Shown in pieces: positions 41,836 to 50,837 of a DNA stretch of 64,000 nt; position 1 is the first letter of the stretch, and every line of letters starts with the position of its first letter. The notes under the pieces were generated by a model. That model was not told the origin of the DNA and did not search any database. It saw nothing but the letters and a program-made list of their open reading frames with translations. Where the stretch lies: positions 1 to 64,000 of the forward strand of contig JAFLDE010000009.1 in NCBI GenBank assembly GCA_017302655.1, read 5' to 3'. Both the position numbers and the translations under genes were made by a program. This DNA comes from Burkholderiales bacterium (lineage in GTDB: Bacteria; Pseudomonadota; Gammaproteobacteria; Burkholderiales; Burkholderiaceae_C).

Positions 41836-43087
41836 CCCGCTCGAAGATGCCGGCGGCACCCTGGCCCGCGCCCACGCACATCGTCACCATGCCGTACTTG
41901 CCACCGGTGCGGCGCAGACCGTGGATGACCGAGGCGGCGCGGATGGCCCCCGTGGCGCCCAGCGGGTGGCCCAGGGCGATGGCGCCACCGTTCGGGTTGA
42001 CCTTGGCGCGGTCCAGCTCGAAGCCCTTGCTGTCGAGGTCGTTCAGCACGGCCAGGGACTGCGCGGCGAAGGCTTCGTTCAGTTCCACCCAGTCCATGTC
42101 GCCAGCCTTCAGACCGGCCATCTTCAGCGCGGCGGGAATGGCCTCGATGGGGCCGATGCCCATGATTTCCGGCGGCACGCCCTTGATGGCGAAGGACACG
42201 AATCGCGCCAGCGGCGTCAGGTTGTAGCGCTTGAGCGCAGCCTCGCTGACGATGAGCAGGCCGCCCGAGCCGTCGGAGGTCTGCGAGCTGTTGCCGGCGG
42301 TCACCGAGCCCATGCCGGTGGCCTGGCCGGTGACGTTCTTCGGCGCGGCGAACACGGGCTTGAGCTTGGCCAGGCCTTCGAGGCTGGTGTCGGGGCGGGC
42401 GCCCTCGTCCAGTTCGACGGTGCGGCGCTTCTCGATGATGCTGCCGTCGGCCAGATTGGGGCTTCGCTCGATGATCTCGAACGGCGTCATCTCCGCCTTG
42501 AAGTGACCGGCCTGCATGGCGGCCACAGCGCGCTGGTGGCTTTGCAGCGCGAAGGCGTCCTGCGCGTCACGGCTGATGCCCCACTTCTTGGCCACCAGTT
42601 CGGCGGTCAGGCCCATGCCATAGGCGACGCCGAGGTTCTCGTCGCGCTCGAAGATGGCCGGGCTCAGGGAGGGCTTGTTGCCGCCCATGGGGATCATCGA
42701 CATCGACTCGACGCCACCGGCGAACATGACATCGGCCTCGCCAACGCGGATGCGGTCGGCGGCCATCTGCACCGCGGTGATGCCGCTGGCGCAGTAGCGG
42801 TTGATGGTCACGCCACCCACTCCAGAGCCGAAGCCGGCCAGCACCGAGGCGACGCGGGCGATGTTCATGCCCTGTTCGCCCTCGGGGAAGGAGCAGCCGA
42901 CGATGGCGTCCTCGATGGCGGCGGCCTCAAGCCCTGGGGCCTGGGCCAGCGCGGCCTGCATGACCTTGACGAGCATCTCGTCCGGGCGCGTGTTGCGGTA
43001 GTAGCCCCGGCCGCTCTTGCCGATGGGGAGGCGGGTGGCGGCAACGATGTAGGCGTCTTGCAGCTGTTTGGTCATGACCTTGCTCAT
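41831..43087 (-). CDS. Acetyl-CoA acyltransferase (3-ketoacyl-CoA thiolase)
   Basis: 418 residues from the ATG at 43087 (AAGGAAAG upstream). Thiolase landmarks: IVAATRLPIGKSGRGYYRNTRPDEM, the acyl cysteine in [43 protein letters not shown] with the catalytic histidine, and MVTMCVGAGQGAAGIFERV with the second cysteine. A FadA-type enzyme that releases acetyl-CoA in the last beta-oxidation step. Followed closely upstream by the hotdog and bifunctional dehydrogenase genes, it forms the beta-oxidation operon. Confidence 0.93.
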   Translation of the reverse strand: MSKVMTKQLQDAYIVAATRLPIGKSGRGYYRNTRPDEMLVKVMQAALAQAPGLEAAAIEDAIVGCSFPEGEQGMNIARVASVLAGFGSGVGGVTINRYCASGITAVQMAADRIRVGEADVMFAGGVESMSMIPMGGNKPSLSPAIFERDENLGVAYGMGLTAELVAKKWGISRDAQDAFALQSHQRAVAAMQAGHFKAEMTPFEIIERSPNLADGSIIEKRRTVELDEGARPDTSLEGLAKLKPVFAAPKNVTGQATGMGSVTAGNSSQTSDGSGGLLIVSEAALKRYNLTPLARFVSFAIKGVPPEIMGIGPIEAIPAALKMAGLKAGDMDWVELNEAFAAQSLAVLNDLDSKGFELDRAKVNPNGGAIALGHPLGATGAIRAASVIHGLRRTGGKYGMVTMCVGAGQGAAGIFERV

Positions 43088-43106
43088 GATGATCTTTCCT
43101 TGGTTG

Positions 43107-43601
43107 TCAGGCCTGTTTCGCTTTGGGAATCCAGGCCCAGACGAATTCACACTCGATCGGCTCGATGCCGGCTTCGTCAGTCACTCGCACAGCCACCTTG
43201 ACCTCGCCCTTGGGCTCGCGCGCCATCAGTGCGCGCTGCTCGTCGGAGAGCGAGGCCTCTGCCCGCAAGGCGCCGGTGGCGCGTTTGCGGAAGTTCACGC
43301 CCAGGCTCTTGCACAGGGGCAGGCAGTCGTCGCGCACGTTCATGCCGACGACCATGCCGGTGGCGGTTTCCGCCAGCAGCGTCATGGCCGCCGCGTGCAC
43401 GCCCTGGATGTGGTTCTGCACCTTGCGCTGGTTGGCGATGCGGATCTCGCTGTGCTCGGGCGTGAGGGCCACGAAGTCCAGCGAGGCCGTGCCGGTCAGC
43501 GGCACCGCGCGGCGCAACGCAAAGTTGCGTGCCGCGTGGCGCAGCGGGCCGGGCAAGCCGTCCAGCTTGGCGAGGGTGCGTTGGAGCCGGTTCACGATCA
43601 A
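43107..43601 (-). CDS. DUF4442 hotdog-fold thioesterase-like protein
   Basis: 164 residues starting at TTG 43601, or GTG 43595 two codons later; it lies 3 nt after the stop of the bifunctional dehydrogenase gene, so the coupling is clear although the ribosome site is not. Sequence NQRKVQNHIQGVHAAAMTLLAETATGMVVGMNV is the hotdog central helix with a conserved histidine; the rest is typical of DUF4442. Likely an acyl-CoA thioesterase acting on intermediates of the surrounding beta-oxidation pathway. Confidence 0.78.
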   Translation of the reverse strand: MIVNRLQRTLAKLDGLPGPLRHAARNFALRRAVPLTGTASLDFVALTPEHSEIRIANQRKVQNHIQGVHAAAMTLLAETATGMVVGMNVRDDCLPLCKSLGVNFRKRATGALRAEASLSDEQRALMAREPKGEVKVAVRVTDEAGIEPIECEFVWAWIPKAKQA

Positions 43602-43604
43602 GAA

Positions 43605-46001
43605 CTAGTTGCGCACCGGCTTGCCGGTCTGCAGCATGCCCATGATCCGTTCCTGGGTCTTGGGGTTGTCAAGCAGCGAGCAGAAGTGCTTGCGCTCGAG
43701 CGCCATCAGGTACTCCTCGGTGACCATGGAGCCGGCTTCCACCTCGCCACCGCAGACCACGTCGGCGATGGCCGAGGCCAGGAAGTAGTCGTGGTCGGAG
43801 ACGAAGCCCCCGTCGCGCATGTTCGCCACCTGGCCCTTGATGCTGGCGATGCCGCTGCGGCCAGCCACCGGGAACAGGGCCTTGTGCGGCGGCCGATAGC
43901 CAGCCTCGGCCATGCCCTTGACCTGCGCCGTGGCGACATGCAGCAACTCGTCCTTGTTCGGCACGATGAGATCGCTGTCGAGCAGGAAGCCGTTCTTGCG
44001 CGCCTCGTGTGCCGAGGTAGCGACCTTGGCGGTGGCGGCGGTCAGGAAGCCGTCTTTCAGGAAGGTCAGCAAGTCGGCGTTGGCATTGCCGGCTGCGGCC
44101 ATCTCGGCGGCACGGCGTGCAATGTAGGTGAGGCCGCCGGCGCCGGGGATCAGGCCCACGCCGACTTCGACCAGACCGACATAGCTCTCGACATGCGCGA
44201 CGCGGCGGGCGCAGTGCACGGCCAGCTCGCAGCCGCCGCCCAACGCCAGACCGCGCATGGCGGCGACCACCGGCACGTTGGCGTAGCGAAGGGCCAGCAT
44301 GGCGTCCTGCAGCTTCTTCTCTTCCGGCGCGATGCCCTTGCTGCCCATCTTCATGAAGACGGGCATCAGGCTTTCCAGGTTGGCACCGGCCGAGAACACG
44401 TCGTCGGGGCTCCAGATCACCAGGCCCTGGTAATCCTTCTCGGCGATCTCGACCGCCTTCAGCAGGCCCTCGGTGACGGCCGGGGAGATGAGGTGCAGCT
44501 TGGCGGTGATGGAGGCGATGACCACCTGGCCGTCCAGCGTCCAGACGCGGATCTCGTCGTTCTTGAAGAGTTCCGTGCCGCTTCTCAGCGGGTCCGGCGC
44601 GCCAGTGCCCAGCAGGCTCTCCGGGAAGGGCTGGCGGGCGTAGACCGGCAGGCTCGAACGCGGCTTGAACACGCCTTCCGCGGCGCTCCAGGAACCGGCC
44701 GGCGTGTGCACACCACCGGCCTCAGCCACCGGGCCTTCCGTCACCCAGCCAGGCAGCGGGGCGTTGCACAGGGTCTTGCCGGCGGCGATGTCCTCGGCGA
44801 TCCAGGTGGCCACCTGGGTCCAGCCGGCCGCTTGCCAGAGCTCGAAGGGCCCTTGCTGCGAGCCGAAGCCCCAGCGCATCGCGAAGTCGATCTCGCGGGC
44901 CGTGTCGGCCACGGTGTTCAAGTGCACGGCGCAGTAGTGGAAGCTGTCGCGAAGGATGCTCCACAGGAACTGGGCCTGCGGATTGCTGCTTTCACGCAGC
45001 AACTTCAAGCGATCGGCCGGCGCCTTCTTGAGCATGCGGGCGACGATGTCGTCCGCCTTCTTGCCCCCAGCGACGTATTCGCCGGTCGCGAAGTCCAGGC
45101 GCAGGATGTCCTTGCCTACCTTCTTGTAGAAGCCGCCGCCGGCCTTCTGGCCCAGGGCGCCCTTCTCGATCAGTCCAGCCAGCACCTTCGGCGTGGCGTA
45201 GGTGCTGTAGAACGGGTCGTCCTTCAGGTTGTCCTGCATGGTCTTGACGACATGGGCCATGGTGTCCAGGCCCACCACGTCGGCGGTGCGGAAGGTGCCG
45301 CTGCTGGCGCGACCGAGCTTCTTGCCGGTCAGGTCATCGACCACATCCACGCTCAGGCCGAACTTCTCGGCCTCGATCATGGTGGCCATCATGCCGGCGA
45401 TGCCCACGCGGTTGGCGACGAAGTTCGGCGTGTCCTTCGCGCGCACCACGCCCTTGCCGACGCTGGTGGTGACGAAGCCTTCAAGCTGATCGATGACCTC
45501 CGGCTGCGTCGTCGGGGTCGAGATCAGCTCGACTAGGTACATGTAGCGCGGCGGGTTGAAGAAGTGGATGCCGCAGAAGCGCGGCTTGATCGACTCCGGC
45601 AGCACTTCGGACAGCTTGGTGATGGACAGGCCGCTGGTGTTGCTCGCCACGATGGCGTGCGGAGCCACGAAGGGCGCGATCTTGGTGTAGAGGTCGAGCT
45701 TCCAGTCCATGCGCTCGGCGATGGCCTCGATGATGAGGTCGCAGCCCTTGAGCAGTTCCAGATGCTCCTCGTAGTTGGCCTGCTGAATGAGCGCAGCTTC
45801 AGAGGCGTCGCCCAGCGGGCTCGGCTTGAGCTTCTTCAGGCCCTCGACGGCCTTGGTCACGATGCCGTTCTTCGGGCCTTCCTTGGCCGGCAGGTCGAAC
45901 AGCACCACGGGCACTTTGACGTTGACGAGGTGGGCGGCGATCTGCGCGCCCATCACACCGGCGCCGAGCACGGCCACCTTGCGAACTTGGAATCGACTCA
46001 C
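43605..46001 (-). CDS. Bifunctional 3-hydroxyacyl-CoA dehydrogenase/enoyl-CoA hydratase (FadN type)
   Basis: 798 residues starting at GTG 46001 (AGGAG 7 nt upstream). The dehydrogenase comes first: NAD motif VAVLGAGVMGAQIAAHLVN, then IIEAIAERMDWKLDL, SNTSGLSITKLSEVLPE and GIHFFNPPRYMYLVELI, with a second 3HCDH domain to about residue 400. The hydratase domain follows (about 500-700, LVIWSPDDVFSAGANLESL and VVAAMRGLALGGGCELAVHCARRVAHVES). This order is that of FadN/YusL, opposite to E. coli FadB. Catalyses steps two and three of beta-oxidation; thiolase and acyl-CoA dehydrogenase are neighbours. Confidence 0.94.
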   Translation of the reverse strand: MSRFQVRKVAVLGAGVMGAQIAAHLVNVKVPVVLFDLPAKEGPKNGIVTKAVEGLKKLKPSPLGDASEAALIQQANYEEHLELLKGCDLIIEAIAERMDWKLDLYTKIAPFVAPHAIVASNTSGLSITKLSEVLPESIKPRFCGIHFFNPPRYMYLVELISTPTTQPEVIDQLEGFVTTSVGKGVVRAKDTPNFVANRVGIAGMMATMIEAEKFGLSVDVVDDLTGKKLGRASSGTFRTADVVGLDTMAHVVKTMQDNLKDDPFYSTYATPKVLAGLIEKGALGQKAGGGFYKKVGKDILRLDFATGEYVAGGKKADDIVARMLKKAPADRLKLLRESSNPQAQFLWSILRDSFHYCAVHLNTVADTAREIDFAMRWGFGSQQGPFELWQAAGWTQVATWIAEDIAAGKTLCNAPLPGWVTEGPVAEAGGVHTPAGSWSAAEGVFKPRSSLPVYARQPFPESLLGTGAPDPLRSGTELFKNDEIRVWTLDGQVVIASITAKLHLISPAVTEGLLKAVEIAEKDYQGLVIWSPDDVFSAGANLESLMPVFMKMGSKGIAPEEKKLQDAMLALRYANVPVVAAMRGLALGGGCELAVHCARRVAHVESYVGLVEVGVGLIPGAGGLTYIARRAAEMAAAGNANADLLTFLKDGFLTAATAKVATSAHEARKNGFLLDSDLIVPNKDELLHVATAQVKGMAEAGYRPPHKALFPVAGRSGIASIKGQVANMRDGGFVSDHDYFLASAIADVVCGGEVEAGSMVTEEYLMALERKHFCSLLDNPKTQERIMGMLQTGKPVRN

Positions 46002-46061
46002 TGCAAAACTCCTAGCGGAGAAAAGGGCCGCTCCCGCTGCGGGACGCGGCCCGTTGGGGGA

Positions 46062-46496
46062 TCACTCGACGCGGTGCCAGGTCTGGGTGCGCCCGAACAT
46101 GGGCGCGCCGACGTAGCCGCGAACTTCCAGCTTCTTGCCCGCCTCGATGGGCGTCATCTTGACCTTGTAGACCTTGCCCTTGGCGGAGTCGAGGATGGTG
46201 CCGCCGGCCCAAGCATCGCCGTCTTTCTTGACGTTGCGGATGATCTCCATGCCGACGATGGGCTTGTCCTTGCGGTCGTCCTCGCACTTGTCGCAAAGGG
46301 CGTCCTGCTTGGCGTCCGCAGCGAGCAGCTTCTCGATCTTGCCGCTCACCACCCCACCGTTCTCGACCACGCGCACCAGCGCCTTTTCCTTCTTCGTCTC
46401 GTCGTCGATGGTCTTCCACAGACCGACGGGCGACATCTGCGCCGACGCAGTGGAAGCCAGCAGACCGAACACAGCAGCAGCAAACAAGGTCTTCAT
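46062..46496 (-). CDS. DUF2147 exported protein
   Basis: 144 residues from the ATG at 46496 (AGGAGA upstream) with a signal peptide MKTLFAAAVFGLLASTASA. The mature domain is DUF2147: SPVGLWKTIDDETKKEKALVRVVENGGVVSGKIEKLL, the cysteine pair DALCDKCEDDRKDKPIVGMEIIRNV, AGGTILDSAKGKVYKVKM and LEVRGYVGAPMFGRTQTWHRVE. Small periplasmic lipocalin-like domain, often beside fatty-acid breakdown genes in Burkholderiales; function unproven. Its position inside the operon suggests a link to acyl substrate handling. Confidence 0.85.
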   Translation of the reverse strand: MKTLFAAAVFGLLASTASAQMSPVGLWKTIDDETKKEKALVRVVENGGVVSGKIEKLLAADAKQDALCDKCEDDRKDKPIVGMEIIRNVKKDGDAWAGGTILDSAKGKVYKVKMTPIEAGKKLEVRGYVGAPMFGRTQTWHRVE

Positions 46497-46521
46497 GGTG
46501 TCTCCTGAAAGCAAGGGTTGA

Positions 46522-48312
46522 TCAGAACAGCGCTTCGTCCATCTCCATCAGCGGCTTCAGGCCCGCACGGGCGGTGCGGATCAAGGACGCCGTCTCCGGC
46601 AGCAGCTTCGCGAAATAGAAGCGAGCCGTGGCCAGTTTGGCACGGTAGAACGGGTCGCCGGAAGCCTCCTTGGCCAGCGCGATCTTGGCGGCGCGGGCGA
46701 AGAAGTAGGCGAACACCATGTGCCCGACCACGCGCAGATAGTCCACCGCCGCGGCACCCACCTCGTCGGGGTTGCCGAAGGCCTTCATGCCCAGCTCCTG
46801 GGTCAGCTTGGTGACCTTGTCGCCGATGTCGGCGAGCGGATTCACGAACTCCTGCATGGCCTCGTTGGTGCCCTCTTCCTCGATGAAGGCTGCGATCTGC
46901 TTGCCGAACTTCTTCAGCGTGGCACCGTTGTTCTGCAGCACCTTGCGGCCCAGCAGGTCGAGCGACTGGATGGTGTTCGTGCCCTCGTAGAGCATGTTGA
47001 TGCGCGCGTCGCGCACGAACTGCTCCATGCCCCACTCGTGGATGTAGCCATGGCCACCGTAGACCTGCATGCAGTGGCTCGTGGCCAGCCAGCCGTTGTC
47101 GGTGATGAAGGCCTTGATGATGGGCGTCAGCAGCGCGAGTTCGGCCTCCGCATCCTTGCGCTCGTCTTCGTCATCGCTGGCGTGGGCCTTGTCGGCCTGC
47201 AGCACGGTGTAGGCCTGCAGCATGCGGCCGCCTTCGGCGAAGGCGCGGGCCGTCAGCAGCATCTTGCGCACGTCGGGGTGCACGATGATGGGATCGGCGG
47301 CCTTGTCCGGCGCCTTGGGGCCGGAGAGCGAACGCATCTGCAGGCGATCCTTGGCGTAGGCGACGGCGTTCTGGTAGGCGACTTCGGTCAGCCCCAGCGA
47401 CTGGTTGCCCACGCCCAGGCGCGCAGTGTTCATCATCACGAACATGGCCTGCAGGCCGCGATGCGGCTGCCCCACCAGCGTGCCCACGGCGCCATCCAGG
47501 GTCATCTGGCAGGTGCTGTTGCCGTGGATGCCCATCTTGTGCTCCAGACCCGAGCAGAAGATGGAGTTGCGCTCGCCCAGAGATCCATCGGCGTTCACCA
47601 GGAACTTGGGCACGATGAAGAGCGAGATGCCCTTGGTTCCGGGAGGCGCATCCGGCAGGCGCGCCAGCACCAGGTGGACGATGTTGTCGGCCAGCGCGTG
47701 CTCGCCGGCCGAGATGAAGATCTTGCCGCCGGTCAGCTTGTAGGTCCCGTCGGCTTGCGGCTCGGCCTTGGTGCGCAGCATGCCGAGATCGGTGCCGCAG
47801 TGCGGCTCGGTCAGGCACATGGTGCCGGTCCATTCACCGCTGGTCAGCTTGGTCAGGTAAAGGCGCTTTTGCTCTTCCGTGCCATGGGCGTGCAGGCACT
47901 CGTAGGCGCCGTGGCTCAGGCCGGGGTACATGGTCCAGGCCTGGTTGGCGCTGTTCAGCATCTCGTAGAAGAACTGGTTGACCGTGAACGGCAGGCCCTG
48001 GCCACCGTAAGCGGGGTCACAACTCAGCGCCGGCCAGCCGCCTTCCACGTAGGTCTTGTAGGCCTCCTTGAAGCCCTTGGGCGTGGTCACTTCGTGCGTG
48101 CTCTTGTCGAGCTGGCAGCCTTCCTTGTCGCCGCTGAGATTGATCGGCGCGATGACCTCGCTGCAGAACTTGCCGCCCTCTTCGAGCACGGCGTTGATGG
48201 TCTCGACGTCGATGTCAGCGTGCGCAGGGAGCATCTTCAGCTCGTCCACGACGTTCAACAGCTCGTGCAGCACGAACTGCATGTCACGCAAGGGCGGGGT
48301 ATAGCTGGGCAT
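46522..48312 (-). CDS. Acyl-CoA dehydrogenase, long (C-terminally extended) form
   Basis: 596 residues (typical short forms have about 380-400) with a good ribosome site GAGGAGA. The N-terminal extension (about 1-80) is typical of this family; then YGGQGLPFTVNQFFYEMLNSANQAWTMYPGLSHGA, the FAD region CLTEPHCGTDLGMLRTKA, KIFISAGEHALADN, GLEHKMGIHGNSTCQM, and the catalytic base in RINMLYEGTNTIQ. The C-terminal extension is helical. It performs the first, flavin-dependent step of beta-oxidation. Downstream neighbours supply the other steps and a TetR regulator lies upstream. Confidence 0.94.
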   Translation of the reverse strand: MPSYTPPLRDMQFVLHELLNVVDELKMLPAHADIDVETINAVLEEGGKFCSEVIAPINLSGDKEGCQLDKSTHEVTTPKGFKEAYKTYVEGGWPALSCDPAYGGQGLPFTVNQFFYEMLNSANQAWTMYPGLSHGAYECLHAHGTEEQKRLYLTKLTSGEWTGTMCLTEPHCGTDLGMLRTKAEPQADGTYKLTGGKIFISAGEHALADNIVHLVLARLPDAPPGTKGISLFIVPKFLVNADGSLGERNSIFCSGLEHKMGIHGNSTCQMTLDGAVGTLVGQPHRGLQAMFVMMNTARLGVGNQSLGLTEVAYQNAVAYAKDRLQMRSLSGPKAPDKAADPIIVHPDVRKMLLTARAFAEGGRMLQAYTVLQADKAHASDDEDERKDAEAELALLTPIIKAFITDNGWLATSHCMQVYGGHGYIHEWGMEQFVRDARINMLYEGTNTIQSLDLLGRKVLQNNGATLKKFGKQIAAFIEEEGTNEAMQEFVNPLADIGDKVTKLTQELGMKAFGNPDEVGAAAVDYLRVVGHMVFAYFFARAAKIALAKEASGDPFYRAKLATARFYFAKLLPETASLIRTARAGLKPLMEMDEALF

Positions 48313-48339
48313 GGGATGTCTCCTCTGGACTACTGGGAT

Positions 48340-49059
48340 TCAAGGCGCCTTGCGGCGCGGGCGGGATCGGGTGATGGTTGCCGTGCGATACAGCTCGGCA
48401 CCCAAAGGGGTCAGGGACGACTGCAGCACGCGCTCAAAGCCGCGATGGGCGCGCTCCAAGGCGCCACTGCTGCGCAGAAAGCGGGCGTCGTGGTGCAACG
48501 AAAGCACCAGACCGTGCAGTTCGAACAGCAGCTGCTCGACATCGGTGTCCACCACCAGATGGCCTTCGTCACGAGCCAGCTCGATGGCCTTCTGGAGCGC
48601 CGCGTGCCAGGCCTTGACCATGGTCACCAGCGCATCTCGTACCGGGCCAGGGCGGTCGTCGAACTCAACGGCTCCGCTGATGTAGATGCAGCCGCTCTCC
48701 AACTCCACCGACACTTGGCGCAGCCAGCGCTCGAAGAGCACTCGCAGGCGCTGCAAGCCGCGCGGATGCCGCAGGGCCGGGAAGAAGACTTCCTGTTCGA
48801 AGCGTGCGTGGTATTCGCCCACCACGGCGATCTGCAACTCCTCGCGGGAGCCGAAGTGCGCGAACACGCCGGACTTGCTCATGCCGGTGATGTCGGCCAA
48901 TGCACCGATCGACAGGCCTTCCAGCCCAGTGCGCGAAGCCTGCGCCAGCGCCGCTGCCAGGATCACGGCGCGGGTCTGCTGACCTTTCTGCAGCGGCGCG
49001 AGCGAGCGCGCTGCAGCGGAAGCGGCAGAGCGAACGAGTTCGGCGGGTCGGCTGGCCAT
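48340..49059 (-). CDS. TetR-family regulator of the beta-oxidation genes
   Basis: 239 residues from the ATG at 49059. N-terminal helix-turn-helix: TRAVILAAALAQASRTGLEGLSIGALADITGMSKSGVFAHFGSREELQIAVVGEYHARF, the full TetR pattern. The C-terminal ligand domain has the form of TetR regulators that sense acyl-CoA. A perfect 12-bp palindrome 45 bp upstream of the start is the probable operator. Placed first in the transcription order, before the acyl-CoA dehydrogenase gene. Ligand and targets are inferred from context. Confidence 0.88.
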   Translation of the reverse strand: MASRPAELVRSAASAAARSLAPLQKGQQTRAVILAAALAQASRTGLEGLSIGALADITGMSKSGVFAHFGSREELQIAVVGEYHARFEQEVFFPALRHPRGLQRLRVLFERWLRQVSVELESGCIYISGAVEFDDRPGPVRDALVTMVKAWHAALQKAIELARDEGHLVVDTDVEQLLFELHGLVLSLHHDARFLRSSGALERAHRGFERVLQSSLTPLGAELYRTATITRSRPRRKAP

Positions 49060-49103
49060 GGGAGGCGGAATGCGGCGGTTAGGGAACGTCACAGAAATAA
49101 AAC

Positions 49104-49115
49104 GAACGATCGTTC
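49104..49115. promoter_or_regulatory. Perfect palindrome, candidate TetR operator
   Basis: GAACGATCGTTC, flanked on both sides by AT-rich sequence (AAAAC on the left, TATTTTTT on the right) in an otherwise GC-rich region. It lies between the divergent TetR and HNH genes, 45 bp from the TetR start, where autoregulation would be expected. Confidence 0.6.
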
Positions 49116-49209
49116 TATTTTTTGCGCATTGAACCCCGTCCCGCAAGCCCGACGAGCCGATGTCCCTAGAGCCCGCCGACTAATTCACCCCCCGGTAAAC
49201 CCGCGCCCA

Positions 49210-49839
49210 ATGCACAAGCAACGCTTCATCGTGACGCAACGCACGCGCGGTAAGCTCCCGGTCGGAAAGGGGGTTCTTCCCTTGGACGTGTTGCAACTGG
49301 ACATTTCCGGCCGCCCGCAGGCCTGGATCAGCGCCCGCGAAGCGGCGGTGATGGTCGCCTGCGACGCCATCGCCTGGACGATCGGCGAGCCCGTTATGGT
49401 GCTGCGCGGCGGCATCAACCGCTGCTCGGGCGAGCAGTCGCGCATCGCCGTACACGCCATCGTGGCCGCGCGCGGGGCCATTCCGGCGCGCGCCTGGCGG
49501 CATGAACCCGCCCTTTCAAACCCCAAGCTCTTTGCACGCGACCGCTGGGTCTGCGCCTACTGCGGCCAGCGTTTCCACGAGAGCGACTTGACCCGCGAGC
49601 ACATCCATCCCACCAGCCGCGGTGGGCGCGACCACTGGATGAACTGCATCACCGCGTGCCGCAGCTGCAACCACCGCAAGGCCGACCGCACGCCCGAGGA
49701 GGCGCGCATGCACCCCTTGTACCTGCCTTATGTGCCTAGCCTGCACGAAGACATGATCCTGCGCGGGCGGCGCATCCTGGTCGACCAGATGGAGTTCCTT
49801 CTCGCCAGCGTGCCCGCTTCCAGTCGCTTGCACGGCTGA
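49210..49839 (+). CDS. HNH endonuclease-family protein
   Basis: 209 residues from the ATG at 49210. The C-terminal half is a standard HNH/zinc module: CAYCGQRFHESDLTREHIHPTSRGGRDHWMNCITACRSCNHRKADRTPEEA (two CxxC pairs; H-N-H residues present). The N-terminal half (VLPLDVLQLDISGRPQAWISAREAAVMVACDAIAWTIGEPVMVLRGG) is the conserved partner domain seen in the stand-alone HNH proteins widespread in Proteobacteria. No phage or restriction genes are nearby. Cellular role not established. Confidence 0.85.
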   Translation: MHKQRFIVTQRTRGKLPVGKGVLPLDVLQLDISGRPQAWISAREAAVMVACDAIAWTIGEPVMVLRGGINRCSGEQSRIAVHAIVAARGAIPARAWRHEPALSNPKLFARDRWVCAYCGQRFHESDLTREHIHPTSRGGRDHWMNCITACRSCNHRKADRTPEEARMHPLYLPYVPSLHEDMILRGRRILVDQMEFLLASVPASSRLHG

Positions 49840-49842
49840 GGC

Positions 49843-50727
49843 TCAAGGCAGACGGTAAAGGCCGGACTGCGCACTCCAAGATTGCTGGAACAGGGTGGCT
49901 AATGGGGCGCCCGGAGCTTCCACGGCAAAGGATCGGCCGAAGCGGCCACCCGCCTGCGCCTGCCAATGCCCTTGCGCAGGTCGGCTCCAATGCCCGCGGT
50001 AGGCATACACACTGTAGAAGCCAGCAGCTTCGCCACTCATCGGCACCGCCATCACCTGCGGACCGACCGCTTTGGAGGGCTTCCCGGGCGAGGTCAGGCG
50101 AATGGTCGCGCTCACGGTCTCACCATCCAGTTGCAGGCGCAAGCGCCAGGTCTCGGGTGAAACCGGATCGACCTCGAGGTCTGTGAAGCGGGCCATCGGG
50201 TCGGTCTGGCGGATCAGCGCTTCGGCGCCCGTGCCCTTCGGGTACCAACTGCCCAACTGCACCCATTGCACGGCGGCGGCCAGCGGCGCGCGCGCGGCGC
50301 CCTCGACCCGCGCCCACCAGAAGGCGACCGGCACCGGGGAGCGAATCTGCGTGCCGTCGACCACGAAGCGCCCGACCGACATCGCGCACAGGCTGCCCAC
50401 GGCGTGATCTCGCGCCTGCGGATGAAGGCGCAGCAGCGCGGCCATGGCGGGGTCCCCCTCGGCCAACTCAGCCGCTCGGAGCAGGCGGTAGCCGGCGGGC
50501 AGCGCAATCGGCTCGAGCGACGCATCGAACAGGTGATCTCGGCAGATCTCCGCAGCCACCTGCGCCGTGAATGCTTGGCTAAGCGCCCCGTCCGGAAGCC
50601 AACTGGACAAAGGCGCATCGTCCGGCACCAAGCCGGCGCCGCCGGTGGCACCAAGCAGCCCCAGAATCACCATCGCCGGCGTTGCGCAGCGGACGGTGCG
50701 TTTCACGACATGCCAATCAACCCGCAT
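49843..50727 (-). CDS. Exported protein of unknown function
   Basis: 294 residues from the ATG at 50727 with a strong ribosome site GGAGGAGG. The N-terminus has a basic head and a hydrophobic core (ATPAMVILGLLGATGGAG) ending near residue 33, so it is probably exported or anchored. The rest is a mixed domain with W and Y clusters (VAFWWARVEG, VQWVQLGSWYPKG, FYSVYAYRGHWSRP) and three cysteines; no family is recognisable. Its stop is 4 bp from the HNH gene stop on the other strand. Confidence 0.65.
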   Translation of the reverse strand: MRVDWHVVKRTVRCATPAMVILGLLGATGGAGLVPDDAPLSSWLPDGALSQAFTAQVAAEICRDHLFDASLEPIALPAGYRLLRAAELAEGDPAMAALLRLHPQARDHAVGSLCAMSVGRFVVDGTQIRSPVPVAFWWARVEGAARAPLAAAVQWVQLGSWYPKGTGAEALIRQTDPMARFTDLEVDPVSPETWRLRLQLDGETVSATIRLTSPGKPSKAVGPQVMAVPMSGEAAGFYSVYAYRGHWSRPAQGHWQAQAGGRFGRSFAVEAPGAPLATLFQQSWSAQSGLYRLP

Positions 50728-50837
50728 GCTGCGCCTCCTCCTGCCTCGGTGGCGCGAGCCTCGGCGGCAATGCACCTCGCGTCAACCCCCGGGCAGACTG
50801 GCCCGTTCGGCCTGACCTCGACCCCAAGGAAACCCCC

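Noticed and set aside
43605..46001. Naming the bifunctional enzyme FadB
   Set aside because: Domain order is dehydrogenase first and hydratase second, the reverse of E. coli FadB, so FadN-type is used.
46720..49839. A very long plus-strand open frame (about 1040 codons) across the acyl-CoA dehydrogenase and TetR genes
   Set aside because: It is the antisense shadow of those genes in high-GC DNA, with histidine/glutamine/leucine-rich nonsense. Only its last 210 codons (from 49210) are a real gene, the HNH protein.
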